A stretch of 64,000 bases of DNA from assembly GCA_963995505.1 (NCBI GenBank), contig OZ023185.1, positions 19,045,691 through 19,109,690 of the forward strand, read 5' to 3'. The notes under the pieces were generated by a model. The model saw nothing but the letters and a program-made list of their open reading frames with translations, was not told where the DNA came from and did not search any database. Origin of the DNA: Hypericum androsaemum. Taxonomy: Eukaryota > Streptophyta > Magnoliopsida > Malpighiales > Hypericaceae. This document shows positions 10,800 to 22,250 of this stretch, in pieces; the first letter of the stretch is position 1; each line of letters begins with the position of its first letter. The position numbers were made by a program, and so were the translations under genes.

Positions 10800-11290
10800 T
10801 TTTTTTAAATAAATAAATGTATATTACTTCTCAAAAAGATCCCCAAGAAGCATACAACCAGGAAAAATATCTAAATAGAATCAGATAGAACCTATCAAAG
10901 TAAAAAACCTACAAGATAAATGTTATCTAATTCAAGTCAGTCCACATGAGCATCGAATACCAAACATGCAAACACCACAAAGGAAGACCAAAATTCTACC
11001 AACACCCTATCGAAAATTCAAGGGGGATCAAAAGACCAAGAATAAGAAAGTCCAAAGGCCGCCTCCTTAATAGAGCGGAGGATAAAAGAAGCGTCCTCCT
11101 CCCAAAAAAACCCCTCAATGATAGCAAAACGCCACGTCTCTGCCGAAAGTGCTTCGCGAAGAGTATCCTCATTCGAATCCATACTCGTCAAAATCAAGGA
11201 AAGACAAAGCTCCAACTCCAGCTTCGAAGCTAGTTTTACCTTCACTTTTGGAATAGAAGATTACAAAAGAGCGAAAGCTTTACTGGTCAG
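10800..11290 (-). mobile_element. LINE-like 3' end
   Basis: Read on the minus strand there is a 75-codon open frame end (stop near 11,018), then about 200 bp of T-rich 3' untranslated sequence and an A-rich tail near 10,800-10,810. The segment interrupts copy B of the duplication. The frame shows no motif I can name with certainty; assignment rests on the tail, polarity and insertion pattern. Confidence 0.4.
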
Positions 11291-11663
11291 TTTTCGAACA
11301 TAAATATTAGACTGGATCATGGTCATCTATGTAAAATGACTCACTTTACATTATTTACTTGCCACCTGGCAGAGGTTTCGGGAACGTTCTTGGGACACTT
11401 ATCAAGTAGAAACAGAGAGCACGGGGAGACAACACTAGTGGCCCCAGTCATTTCGTGCGATATTTTACGTCAGATTTCAAATTAAGATTTTTTAACGGAT
11501 CAATTTTCATTGGCATAATTTTCGAAGTTTATTGCAAATCACAGACAGATGGCTTTCTTTTTTGCGGTCCGACGTTGTGGTCGGAAAGTATGACTATTTG
11601 TGGCCACTACTAAACGATAAAAAGAGACATGAATGATTCTACTTGTTAACACACACGTAAACT

Positions 11664-12507
11664 GGAGAAATTATATATTGGTTATTAGATATCAAATTAT
11701 TTGATAATTTTTTACGTCCGTACTAATCTACAAGAAATATGTGGATGATGGGCCAAGTCATTAACCAAATGGCTACAATGACTTATTATGAAATAAAATC
11801 TTGCAACAATAATGACTTGGCACATAAAAAAATTTGTATTAGAAAAGGAATATTTATCTTTAGTTGTAACCTTCTTTCGGTAAAAAAAGCAAAAAAAATC
11901 TCCAAAACAATACAGATAACGAAGGTACTACCATATCATATACTTATGGTCTCTTTATATTCCTTTTTTATTTTATCATGCCTGAATATTATCAATATCA
12001 TATACTTAAAGTTCTTTTATTTTTCTTTTTACTTTACCACACATGAATATTAACAACACTTTTGTTAGCTTTATTTAAACATATGAATAAATAAATAAAA
12101 TTTATTAACTTCTCATTTTAGTTCAAGCAATACAAGTATAAATATCTTGAATCCATATAACTATGAAAATTTGAATTGAATAAATTATTAGAAATTAAGA
12201 GACTTTGAGAAAAAAAATTGTTAAAAAAACTTGTAGTGCATGTTTTACTCAACCAAATTCTAACTTTTTATATAATACTTGTTATATCTCTCTTCACGAT
12301 TATTTGCTTAAGAATCAAACTTCTTTTTTTAACATAAATTTTTTTATTAGTCAAACCTCAATTAGTGCACGATTTCATTCCATAATTAGTCATTGTAGAT
12401 ATTTGATTAATAACTTGGTCCACCAATTCACATGGCCATTATAGATTAGTAGAAACATACCAAATCATCAAATAATTTGGTATGTAAGGACCGACATAAA
12501 GTTCCTC
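11664..12507. mobile_element. TIR transposon without coding capacity
   Basis: Terminal inverted repeats of about 75 bp (11,664-11,740 against 12,434-12,507) share caaattatttgat and tactaatct motifs. The flanking 8 bp are cgtaaact (11,656-11,663) and cttaaact (12,508-12,515), seven of eight equal. Copy A of the duplication reads straight through at about 2,130, which gives the empty site. This is hAT-sized, but the superfamily is uncertain. Confidence 0.7.
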
Positions 12508-13068
12508 CTTAAACTGTAATACAGCAAATTAGCAATTCCCTGTTTGTTAATTTTATTTCGTCCCTCCAATGTCTTTGATCATTATTACAATATCAAAGAT
12601 GATCAGTTGGTTTAGATATCAAGACTTGTCACGTGCAGCATAAATATATCCGAGTTTCAAGTTCAAGGATTATTAAGTCCTAATAATACTAATGTGCGTC
12701 AAAATTTAGTATAGAAAATTTTGGGCAGCCATGTAAATTCAGTATGCAAAACTTTGATTATGAGGGATTTTTTATAAATAAATTTTTGCACAAACTTTTT
12801 TTATAGGTATTTTTTTACACAGGACATAAATTCCCGTCAATTCGTTTATCGTGTCGTCTCGACAATTATCCATTGGTGATCCGTATATCGTTTTCGTCTC
12901 TTTTTTTGTTTTCAAAGATTGTTATATGGAAGTGTGATTCACTTTGTAGCATAATAAGTCCAATCAACTTAGGTCGTGAATAAGACAAAGAAAAAAAAAT
13001 AAAACAAAAAGAAAAGGGGAGCTCGCCCGAGTCGTGTCAGCGCGCTGTTAGGCACCCCTGACACGTGG

Positions 13069-14035
13069 CCCGGGCGAGGTGTAGTTTAATAATTTTTTAT
13101 TTTTTCAATCTAATTTAGTGATACTTGGTATAATGTTATTCTATAAAAATATGAAAATTTGTCTTTTTTTATTCTCTATAAATTGAACCTAATATTTTCA
13201 GTTCGTATAAAGTTTAATTTTTTAAATTCTCTATGAAAATTTATATAAATAATACATGCACGTGAATAAGAGAAAAATTAATTATTTATTTGATAATCTA
13301 AGTTGAACAAGGTGATTACTAGAGTAGGAAATATTTGAAATGAGTCGGTTGTATGTAGATGAAAAAAAATTAATTGTTAGACCGGATGATCATCATGTGA
13401 TATAAAGCATCTACCACCTCGAGTTTGTCATCGTCTCTCCCTGATTGTCAAAATTTTAGTCGACCTCGTTGTAGCCTTTAGTTCATCATGGGGGAGTAAG
13501 AAAGTAATGCTTAGGGTATGTTGACCTTATTATTAGATGGAACTCCAGTTCAGGGGTGAATGACACTAAAGGCTAATACCTGATTTTATCGAATAACATT
13601 GCCCGGGCGAGGTGTAGTTTAATAATAATAAATTTTTTAATATAATATAGTAATACTTGGTACAATATTATTCGATAAAAATTCATAATTTTTAATTCTT
13701 TCTAAATTGAACCCAATATTTTCAATTCGTATAAAGTTTAATATTTTTAATTCTCTATGAAATTTTGTATAAATAATACATGTATATGAATGAAAAAGAA
13801 ATTGATTATTTATTTGGTGACCTAGTTTGGACAAGGTCATTACTAGAGTAGGAAGTATTTTAAGTGAATTGGATTATATATAGATGACAAAAAAATTAAT
13901 TGTTAAACCGGATGATTATCATGTGATATAAATCATCTACCGCCTCGAGTCATCGTCTCTCCCTGATTGTCAAAATTTTAGACACTTGTCGACCTCGTTG
14001 TAACCTTTAGGCCATCTGGTCCAAAGACCTAACTT
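13069..14035. repeat. Tandem duplication, 533 bp unit, two copies
   Basis: The block starting cccgggcgaggtgtagttta at 13,069 repeats at 13,602. Each unit ends with a copy of the 120 bp gatataaag repeat (13,390-13,485 and 13,917-14,020). The inner part resembles the MITE at 46,923 and sequence at 48,600-48,800. There is no reading frame. Between 14,035 and 14,490 I see nothing. Confidence 0.75.
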
Positions 14036-14489
14036 TGGAGTCATCATTATATCCTCTGGAAGATTATCTACTCATGATTATCTAAATAATTAAATAAATG
14101 ATATATGAAAGATTATTCACTTATGATTATCCAAATAATTAAATAAAATATATGGGATATCTTTTGATTTGAAAATATAGTTGAAAGTGGAGGAGTTGTT
14201 GGGATAACAACCTTATCTCATCTCTCCTAAAAATTCTTTTTATATACCTAAAAAGAAGTTTTTATGTAAACTTTTAACGGATACAGAAAAATACACAAAG
14301 AAAGAAAGGTGATTTCTTATCCGGGAGACTCTCAAGGCATTTAGGCGGTTAAATACAATTCCTGCTTCAAGTACATGAGCAAGGACGACCCTGGATTGGG
14401 TATGGAATGCCTGCATTCCAAACGATTTGGAGAGAAGGACACGCGGGGGCTTTTTTGCAAAAATATGGGGAACAAAATGAAAAAAGCCA

Positions 14490-14622
14490 CGCGGGCCATT
14501 ATAACATAACGGGGCATGCCATTATCACAAACACGAAAAATACACTTACCAGTATGACATAACGGGGCATGCCAGTATCACCTAAAGGACATGCCATTAT
14601 CACATAACTGGACATGTCATTG
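14490..14622. repeat. Imperfect minisatellite
   Basis: About five variants of a motif made of gccattatcac and cataacggggcatgcc, spaced 25-45 bp apart. It is low-complexity and non-coding. Confidence 0.5.
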
Positions 14623-14941
14623 CGACCCCTTTTACTCCAAACCATTCGAAATTTTTTCTTTCACTCCGTACCCAATCCAAAGCCGAACAAGGACGACCAG
14701 TGACAAGCCTGCCTCGTACCTGTGGCAATTGTCTAGGCTACGAGAGGTAATTATTCAATATGACAATTTCGATTTAATAATTAATTCGTTAATTAATTAG
14801 GTTTCTTGATAATCAAGTTTATGCTAGAAACCTTCTCCCTTTGGTATTTTTCGAAAACTTTTTGTATTAACGTGGTATATTTTTTACATTACATATTTAA
14901 CAGTTGAGATTTTTTTTATATTTTATAAGGTCTCATATCTC

Positions 14942-15519
14942 TAGGAGTGTGTATTCAGTATTTACCAATTCTGGTTACCGATTACCAAATTTACCGAATA
15001 CCAAAATGCTGAAAAAAGCTCTACCGATCTCGAATAGTATTCGGTAAATTCGGTATTTACCGAATTAAATTTTTATAAATTCGATATTTACCAAATTTAC
15101 AGAATTTTTGGAAAAAATATAATTTATTATTATATTTAATCCAAAAATGCAAATATAGATTCAATAAATATGTTCCTAAAAAAAAGATTCAATAAATATA
15201 AATTTAATCTAATAAATAAAAGTCTATCAAATCTAATTAGTATAAAGTCTATTTAGAGCATCAATTTTTTGACGAGGCCAAGGAATTTTTGATAAATTAT
15301 CTATAATTTGGCTTATATATTTATTAATATATTTGGTAAATTATCATTTCGGTGAATTTGGTAAATTTGATAAAATATCGGTACTTATCGAAATTTACCA
15401 AATTTCTCAAAAACTTCATACCGAATTGATTACCGAATACCGATTTACCAATCCCGAACTACCGATTACCAAAATTTTACCGAATTTACCAATTTCCAAT
15501 TGCTATTTGCTCACCCCTA
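14942..15519. mobile_element. hAT-type MITE
   Basis: The 578 bp element starts taggagtgtg and ends cacccctac-a style (inverse taggggtgag), the usual hAT terminus. Target duplication catatctc / catatccc lies at 14,934-14,941 and 15,520-15,527, seven of eight equal. The inside is full of short inverted ttcggtaa/ttaccgaa motifs, so it is highly foldable. No transposase. Confidence 0.8.
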
Positions 15520-15699
15520 CATATCCCTTTCTTAAATTTTATCTATTTTTGATAGTTGATTACGTCGCTAGTCCTCACGTTGTACTCATTTCTTAGAGTG
15601 CGATCATATCAGCTCAAATGCAATGAATTTTAGTGAAAATAGATCAAATCAGCACTATTTTATTGGATTTTGCTAGAAACGTACATAGATTTTTGTTGG

Positions 15700-16800
15700 T
15701 AAATTACTCTCAGATCTCTGTAGTTTGGTCATATTACCTTTTACGTCCCGCATCTATTTTATTATTATTTTTCTTTGAAATGTTTTTTTTAACCTTTAAA
15801 CCCAATCGCCTCTGAACCTCTGACCTACTCAAGACTTTTTCGATCATCTTTTTCAGGCAAAACACGACCTCTAGTCGTCTTCTTAGGCGAACACCGACCT
15901 TCGCGAACATCAAAATTTAAGATTTGCTCCGACCCTCGCTTGGAATCCCACGATCATAAAAAATAACCACTAAACTCATGAAGGCTGCTCAATGCGAACA
16001 ACCGGGAGCTTGATTTCAGAATTGCTCTGACGTATCTCAGTCCCAGGAAAATAAGAAAGCAGGCTCGCAGTCTTCCTCACCGGCGTTGTCAAGCTCATTT
16101 TTGATTCCGTCGTCACCCGATGTCCCAGACAAAGCCGTTGTCGTTCCTGGCAGTCGGATTTGAACGGTGAAGCTTGTACAGATCTAACAACAAAGTAGCC
16201 AATGTCGTTCCAGACGTCGTTCTCAATTCTCAGAAAACAGAGATGGCAACACTTGAGGAAGACACCGACGGTGGTCTTCCAAAGCCTGGATCTTTACGAT
16301 CGATCCTCACTCACGCTCCTCGTCGTGCCGGATTGCTACCTCACTCCATCCGTAGTTCACGCGCCGGCTCTCCCATTTTTCCCTGCCCGACCTCCTCTGC
16401 TACCACGTTCTCTTTGAGTGCTTCTCCTGGTCGTTGCTCCTCCAACTTCCTTCTTACGGTGCCGTCTTCACTACCCTCCTCGTCGTCACCAGGGTGAACT
16501 CAAACACGATACGGACTTCGAGGAAAGAAAAGGGAAAAATATGAACGAGGGGCATCCTGATTTTTTCAGGCGAGTTCTCCAGAAAAGAGTCAAGCTTCCA
16601 TGGAGAAGCTTGAGGTTGAAGATGGTCGCCGGGGTCCAGTCATCGACGGTGAACGTAGAAGAGAGGTAAGAGAGGGAGGACTCCACATCCCGAGCTCCCT
16701 TACTTTGACTGCCAGTGGTCGGACGGACGGGGATGTCGATTGCCAGAAATGCTCTAGGTCAGTTAATGCTTTTTTTTATAAGGTACAAAAGTTATTTTAC
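15700..16800. other. GC-rich gene-fragment-like island, no supported gene
   Basis: From about 15,840 to 16,740 the base composition is far less AT-rich than its surroundings, and overlapping short frames exist on both strands without a signal to choose one. The left border (aaattactctcagatctctg near 15,704) resembles 62,748-62,770 inside another Mutator-like element. A captured and decayed host gene fragment is the simplest reading. I recognise no domain. Confidence 0.35.
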
Positions 16801-16861
16801 CTAAAAAATTGATTGCTGACATCAGAGAGGGACTCAATGGTATAATACAATCAAATACGAG

Positions 16862-17479
16862 TAGGGATGGCAGAAATATCCATACCCTGAAGGTCGAGCA
16901 CTACACTTACCCCATGGGTCTAGGGTATGTTGGCTTTAACCAAGTTTACAGTAGGGTATGGATTTGGGTTCACTTTTAGAAGTGGGGTCTATAGTAGGGT
17001 ATGAATCATATGAATTCATACGATAGCTTTTTACCCTACTTTGGACCCTACCCTAGCTAGATCATAACAAAACCTTTTTAGCTTTATTTTTTACTTATTA
17101 ATTGTAATATAATTCTCAAATATTTTGGAATATGCTTGATACTCGAAATTCGAAGTGCATATAATTCTAATTTTATTTATAGATATACTAGATATTTCAT
17201 GATTAATCCTCACATATTTATTATTATTTATATGAATTATATATATATATATATATAATTAAAATTTTATGTTTCAAAAATTATCAAAAATGTTATGCAT
17301 TTAATTTGAGAGTCGGACATTGCAAACTCTATAGACACTGCGGACCTTGAGGGTAAGGGTATAGGTTTACTAGTGAAATTTTTCGAGGGTACAGAGTAGA
17401 GTATGTGCCCAACTTTCAAAACCAGGGTATGGGTATGGTCCACCAATACTCTACCCTACTTTACCTATCGCCATCCTTA
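16862..17479. mobile_element. hAT-like MITE (gggatggc termini)
   Basis: It starts tagggatggc and ends gccatcctta, an inverted pair with one mismatch. The inside has many agggtatgg and ccctacc motifs in opposite senses. The flanking 8 bp, aatacgag and aacacgga, agree at five positions, so any target duplication has decayed. A relative lies at about 56,985-57,203. Confidence 0.55.
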
Positions 17480-19044
17480 AACACGGATGGCGAGAAAATT
17501 ATATCCGAAAACTACGGGATGTGAAAGGTAGTATGACCAAACCACATAAAACTAAAAGTAATTTACCTTTTTTGTTACTCGAACCTTGGATCAATGTTCG
17601 AAGCATCAGTATTCTCAACCGACATAGCGGGACTCAGTTCCCTAACATCTTCTACCCATCTCTGAGACGTCCGGCCCATGACCAGCGCGTCCATTTCGGG
17701 AATGGGCCCATAAGACCACATTTCTAACTAGGCCCAAATGTGTAGCGCTGAATATCTAATAAGAAACAATGTATTAAAAAAATAATGCATCTAGATACTG
17801 AAAACTTTATTCTAACTTACAGACATTCATATACTCCTTGCTTTGGATTTTTGTTTGCGAAATTCAGTTGACGCATTTTATACCAAATACATAAAACACA
17901 TCATGAAAGCCAATAATTATTTTTTTAATAAATGTTGACATGTCCAGACTTCGGCCCAGCCAATAATGTGCCGAAGCCCGGTAAAACTGGGCTGCTCTCG
18001 AGCACATGATCAATCTCAATTGACATGGATCGCCCCCAGTATCTTCTTGTAACCCCTTGTATCAATTTCTCCATCTTATTTCTCTTAATTTCCTATTTTA
18101 TTAACCCCATTTGACTATTGGCCGATGAAAAATTATTATTTTTTAATAAATATATACAATTGACAGTTTTTGTAATTTACGTTTGGTGTTGCAATGATAA
18201 TATCATCAAGAACCTCAACCGCACCAGATTGAAAAAAACAAAAAGAATACAACAGCTAATTAATTGTGCTGCGGGACCCATTAGCTGAACATTAATATAT
18301 TCAGATACCTTGCCTCGTTTCATCGTCCCTTGCATTTGCCTAACTTCAACGTAAAAATTTGTAACTTCAATGAATTGGCGGAGATAATTTTTCTTTTTGG
18401 TCTTAACAGATTTTATCTCCAACTCTGTTTGAAATCGATGACAAGGTATGTCGATTTTTTTATATGCCTTTTGCCTTTCCGGCCAAACACGGTGTTTTAG
18501 ACCTTTGGGTCAAAATTATGTCAACAATCACGGATTTTTTTTTCCATTTACTTAGTATCTGAATATATAATGGACTTATTTAGATATAGTTAACGTCACA
18601 TGTTAGATGCGCTAGTTTTCTACCGCCACCTTTCAAGTCTCCTCACGCAAACATGGAAAACGAAAATCAGATAGTTACACATATGAACCGCGAAACTTAA
18701 TTTAAATGAAGCAATCCATGTGCGACACGAAATCTAAAAATTTCAAGACATCGGGTTTGTGTCGTAGTTAATCGAAGCTTTTAAATAAGGAAATTGTAAA
18801 CGGTGACAAAGCGGTTTAATGTTAAAGATATTATTTATCTAATAATTATTATTGCAAACAGAATATTTTTTGACAAATTTTTAGACGATTTTTATTGTAT
18901 AACGATATTATAATAAAATTTTAATTATAAAAAATAATAAAATTATATACTAGGAAGCTTCAATTGAATTTGATTAAACCCAGTTCCCATTTTTCTGCCT
19001 ACCCCTCCCTAATCTACGCATTAATTAACTCCCATGTAGATGGA
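17480..19044. other. Intergenic, nothing supported
   Basis: AT-rich sequence with only short chance frames. No repeat pair, promoter or RNA gene was recognised. Confidence 0.5.
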
Positions 19045-19360
19045 GATGAAATTGATCACATTTCTCTACTTAACTTTGACGAAAGGCCAAAGGTGTTTCT
19101 TATTTTTTTTTTTGAATAAAATAATACAGGACTATTATTTTGCAAAAAGGGACAATCAGTCCTATTTATCAAAATTGAATTAGCAATCAGCCATATAAAA
19201 AATTGTAACCGCTTTACGGAAGAAATTATATACGGAGGTTCTTTAGTTTGATTTTGCAAGTCAGAGAGATTTACATAATAGTGGCGTCAATTGTCAATTT
19301 TCCCCTTCTATCTCTTGTCAAACTATTCTAGATCAAAGACTAATTCTAACAGAAAAAAAG
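19045..19360. repeat. Duplicated block, copy 2, SINE-empty site
   Basis: Matches 6,932-7,500 but runs through the SINE site without interruption near 19,170 (tatttatcaaaattgaatta). It lies about 500 bp upstream of the gene at 19,869. Confidence 0.75.
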
Positions 19361-19783
19361 TAGTATCTAATTTTTTTGTTTATATGTCCGGACATTCACC
19401 GAGTCAACAATTATTTAAAACCGAAGCATTCTCAACATTGTGAATTCAAAACATCTTTTAAATAATATCATAACTTTGAAATACGAAATAAAATTTATTC
19501 TGTCCTCAACGTTATTTTAGAACCGGAATGTTACCTAACAACATTTCAACAGTAGAAACTCTAAAGTCAAATTGCTCCCAACTGACTATGAAAACATCCA
19601 TAATTTAGGTAATATCTTTACCTTCATTTTATGACCTGTCTTTATCCGTGGAAAAAGAATATATGGTTAGAAGGTTTGAACAAATTCCTTTTTCTATTTT
19701 TTTTCTTGGTCCTGCATGGGAATAGTGTGAAACTAAATAGACTAGATTGACAATTTACCACCCGAAGCAGGCAACCGAACTAC

Positions 19784-19792
19784 TATAAATAG
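19784..19792 (+). promoter_or_regulatory. TATA box of the gene at 19,869
   Basis: TATAAATAG, 77 bp before the ATG, placing transcription start near 19,815 and a short A-rich leader. Confidence 0.7.
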
Positions 19793-19868
19793 GGCACGGA
19801 ACATCAGAATTCATTGGACCAAACAGTTTAGCCTAGAACTCAAGGGAGAATAATAAAAATAATAAATA

Positions 19869-20252
19869 ATGTCTCCTACGTACTTGGTGTTGCTTATTGT
19901 CACAATGGCTATTGCCACTCCAGCCTCAGCCGACTTTTTCCCCTTCAGGAGGCCTGCTCACGGCCATCACCCACCTGCTCATAGCCCCGAGCCACCGGCC
20001 ATCTTCCCCGGTGAGCCTCCGGTGGAGGCCCCGATTCCGGCCCACGAGAATCCGCACCACAAAGGGCACTTCCCCTTCAGCTCAGGCCCAACCATGCCTC
20101 CCCATCCTCACGGCCATTTCCCGGCCAACCCACCGGAGGAAGGTCGCCACCACCCCGGCCGTTTTCCCGGTCAGCCACCAAAGGAAGGCCCTCGCCATCC
20201 CGGCCGTTTTCCTGGCCAGCCACCCTTCGCGGCTCCTCCTCCACGCTACTGA
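19869..20252 (+). CDS. Small secreted Pro/His-rich protein (127 aa)
   Basis: Residues 1-21 are a typical signal peptide (hydrophobic LVLLIVTMAIATPA, cleavage likely after ASA). The mature protein is rich in Pro, His, Gly and Phe and lacks Cys. Repeats: two copies of HPGRFPGQPP (about 95-104 and 110-119) and looser HGHFP and KGHFPF motifs. It differs in sequence from the two minus-strand paralogues but shares their design: signal peptide, short, Pro/His repeats, no introns, TATA-driven. The likely site is the wall or apoplast; the role is unknown. The ATG is the first after the TATA box. A second, shifted frame of similar length is a shadow caused by GC-rich codons; its lack of a signal peptide argues against it. 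Confidence 0.8.
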   Translation: MSPTYLVLLIVTMAIATPASADFFPFRRPAHGHHPPAHSPEPPAIFPGEPPVEAPIPAHENPHHKGHFPFSSGPTMPPHPHGHFPANPPEEGRHHPGRFPGQPPKEGPRHPGRFPGQPPFAAPPPRY

Positions 20253-20295
20253 GATTGGACCCGAGAGCGTTTGTTGCTTTTAATATTTAGATTAA

Positions 20296-20301
20296 AATAA
20301 A
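20296..20301 (+). terminator. Poly(A) signal of the gene at 19,869
   Basis: AATAAA 44 bp after the stop codon, followed by AT-rich sequence. Confidence 0.5.
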
Positions 20302-20589
20302 TAAGAGCCAATTCAATACCTGCGAGTATTGGTTGATGATTTTAGTAATCAGAAAATCCCATAGCATTTACGATTATGTATTGATCTATATATAAATATA
20401 GTTCCATTGTCAGTAATTTGCTTATTGTTTATCCCTTACGAGCTATTTCAAAGAAACAATTTAAGCTATAGTAATTTTTTTTAATAATGCTATAGCATGA
20501 AATTAAAAAACAGATAATAATGTTATTCTAATGTACAACCTGTAAATTCGTATTGTATCTCCAATTATCGAGGCCAGAACTATGGCCAA

Positions 20590-20690
20590 GCATATAGACT
20601 TGGAATTCAAGAACGTTCTAAAAAGTTCAAAGTTCAAATTCTGGTTATGTCATGGTGTAAAAATTTACTTAAAAAATATAATGATGTATT
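20590..20690 (+). mobile_element. Short SINE-like sequence (family 2)
   Basis: gttcaaattctgg (B-box-like) followed by catggtgtaaaaatttact and an A-rich tail, as in the copies at 8,765, 22,478 and 62,337. No target duplication was found. Confidence 0.4.
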
Positions 20691-20849
20691 CATGTTGAAC
20701 ATTATTCCAAACTTAAAATCCAGCTCACATGTTAAATATGTTTAAAATACGAGTCAAATAACCCCTCATACTTGATAATAAAGTACAATTCCCTTTACTA
20801 AAAAGTGGCTCATAGATCACCTTGTACTTTCAAAATTGGAACAAATAAC

Positions 20850-21710
20850 ACTCTCCCATCACACATCATTCCGTAGGTGGCATACATGTCAACAAGAACA
20901 TGCCACATCATCCAACAAAAAGAAAAAATTCCGCACAATTATGAAATTTCTAAATAACCTAAAATTTGAAAGAAAAATTAGGAAAATAAATAATTATATC
21001 TTAGATCTAAATTAAATCTCTGGGTCTAAGATATAAGAGACTATCTCCGGGTCTAAGATATAAGAGACTGTCCTGTTTGGTGTCCAGATCTGAAACCTCA
21101 ACCACATTCGTTTTGATTTTTAAAAAATGAAGGTGGTTTTTAAGATATAATTATTTGTTGAACAAAGGCGTTTAATGGAAAATACCATTGTCTCCATGGC
21201 TGCTGAAATTGAACAACTACAAAGAGAGGGCGGTAGGAAAAGGCATAAAACCAAAAAAGTAATAACTTGAATCAGGATTTTCCATTTCGAGAGGTTTATA
21301 ACTACCATATCAAGTGCTTTCCTGCCACTTGTACATTGCCTAAACCATTGAAAACCCAAATGAGTGACAGATCTAACATTGCTGGTGTGTTTTTTTTTTG
21401 CCATAAATTATCTAGCACATAAGCTTTCGACGCCATCCATGTCGCTGGCCAATGGTAATAAGAAAATTGTGATTATAAGCTCTTGGTGCTTTTATGGTTC
21501 AGATCTAAAATTTCTATCCAAATCTGAAAATTTTCATGTAGGCGAAAGGTAAGAGAAGAAAGAAAGGTTGAGGATATTTGTTGTTTTGGATGCTGATGAA
21601 CGGAGGAGGGGTCAAAAGGTTGAAGAAGGTTATTTAGAAATTTCATAATTTTGTGGAATTCCTTTTGTTGGATGACGTGGCCAGATATATATTTAACTTG
21701 GAATGATGAG
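20850..21710. mobile_element. Decayed TIR element (Mutator-like?)
   Basis: Bases about 20,905-20,967 and 21,627-21,685 are inverted copies (catccaacaaaa and ttatgaaatttctaaataac motifs). The outer ends are too diverged to fix. The 660 bp between contains a duplicated motif, gggtctaagatataagagac (near 21,012 and 21,052), and no convincing frame. Confidence 0.45.
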
Positions 21711-21762
21711 AATTTAAATGTGATCGTGACAAGATTATACTCGTCAACATTCTAATAGTCTT

Positions 21763-21952
21763 TTTTTTGTTTATAACCACTTGGTATTCGACCTACTGAA
21801 CCTACTAATTTAATTTCGAGCCGGGTATGATTTTTGAAATGTGGCAAAGCTCTCCCAACAAGTATTTAACACTGCTGTGTTTCCAAGGGCTCAAACCCGA
21901 GACCTTTGTTAAGCTAAAATAACTCTATCACTGGTTGATCTAAGTGCTTGTT
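21763..21952 (-). mobile_element. tRNA-derived SINE (family 1), reverse
   Basis: Minus-strand relative of 7,079-7,269, 190 bp, T-rich start (the tail), B box as inverted caaacccgag. Perfect 14 bp target duplication attctaatagtctt at 21,749-21,762 and 21,953-21,966. Confidence 0.85.
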
Positions 21953-22250
21953 ATTCTAATAGTCTTAAACTAATGTTTTTTTTAGGGATAAAACTAATGT
22001 TAGACAGCAGGCCTCTGTTGCACAAGAAATGGACCCTTAATCGTTACTTTCATTTCGACTGACCATGGACCGAGGCCAATTTACTCCAAAATTTCTAATA
22101 TGGGCCTATGTGGTACTTCGATAGTTATTTCGATATGAGCTGGTCATGGGCTTTGGCCCAATCCAATTATACCAACTATTGAATCCCTCAACTCAATAAT
22201 ACCATAAATATCTCCTTCAAAAAAATTACCATAAATATCCCTAATTTATA

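Larger units (their letters stand above)
10431..12990. repeat. Segmental duplication, copy B
   Basis: Counterpart of 583-2,560. This copy holds two insertions absent from copy A: a LINE-like 3' end (about 10,800-11,290) and a TIR element (11,664-12,507). The uninterrupted sequence of copy A provides both empty sites. Confidence 0.75.

Noticed and set aside
16174..16812. Several 70-107 codon frames
   Set aside because: They overlap in different frames of a GC-rich island with no recognisable domain, TATA box or consistent codon signal.
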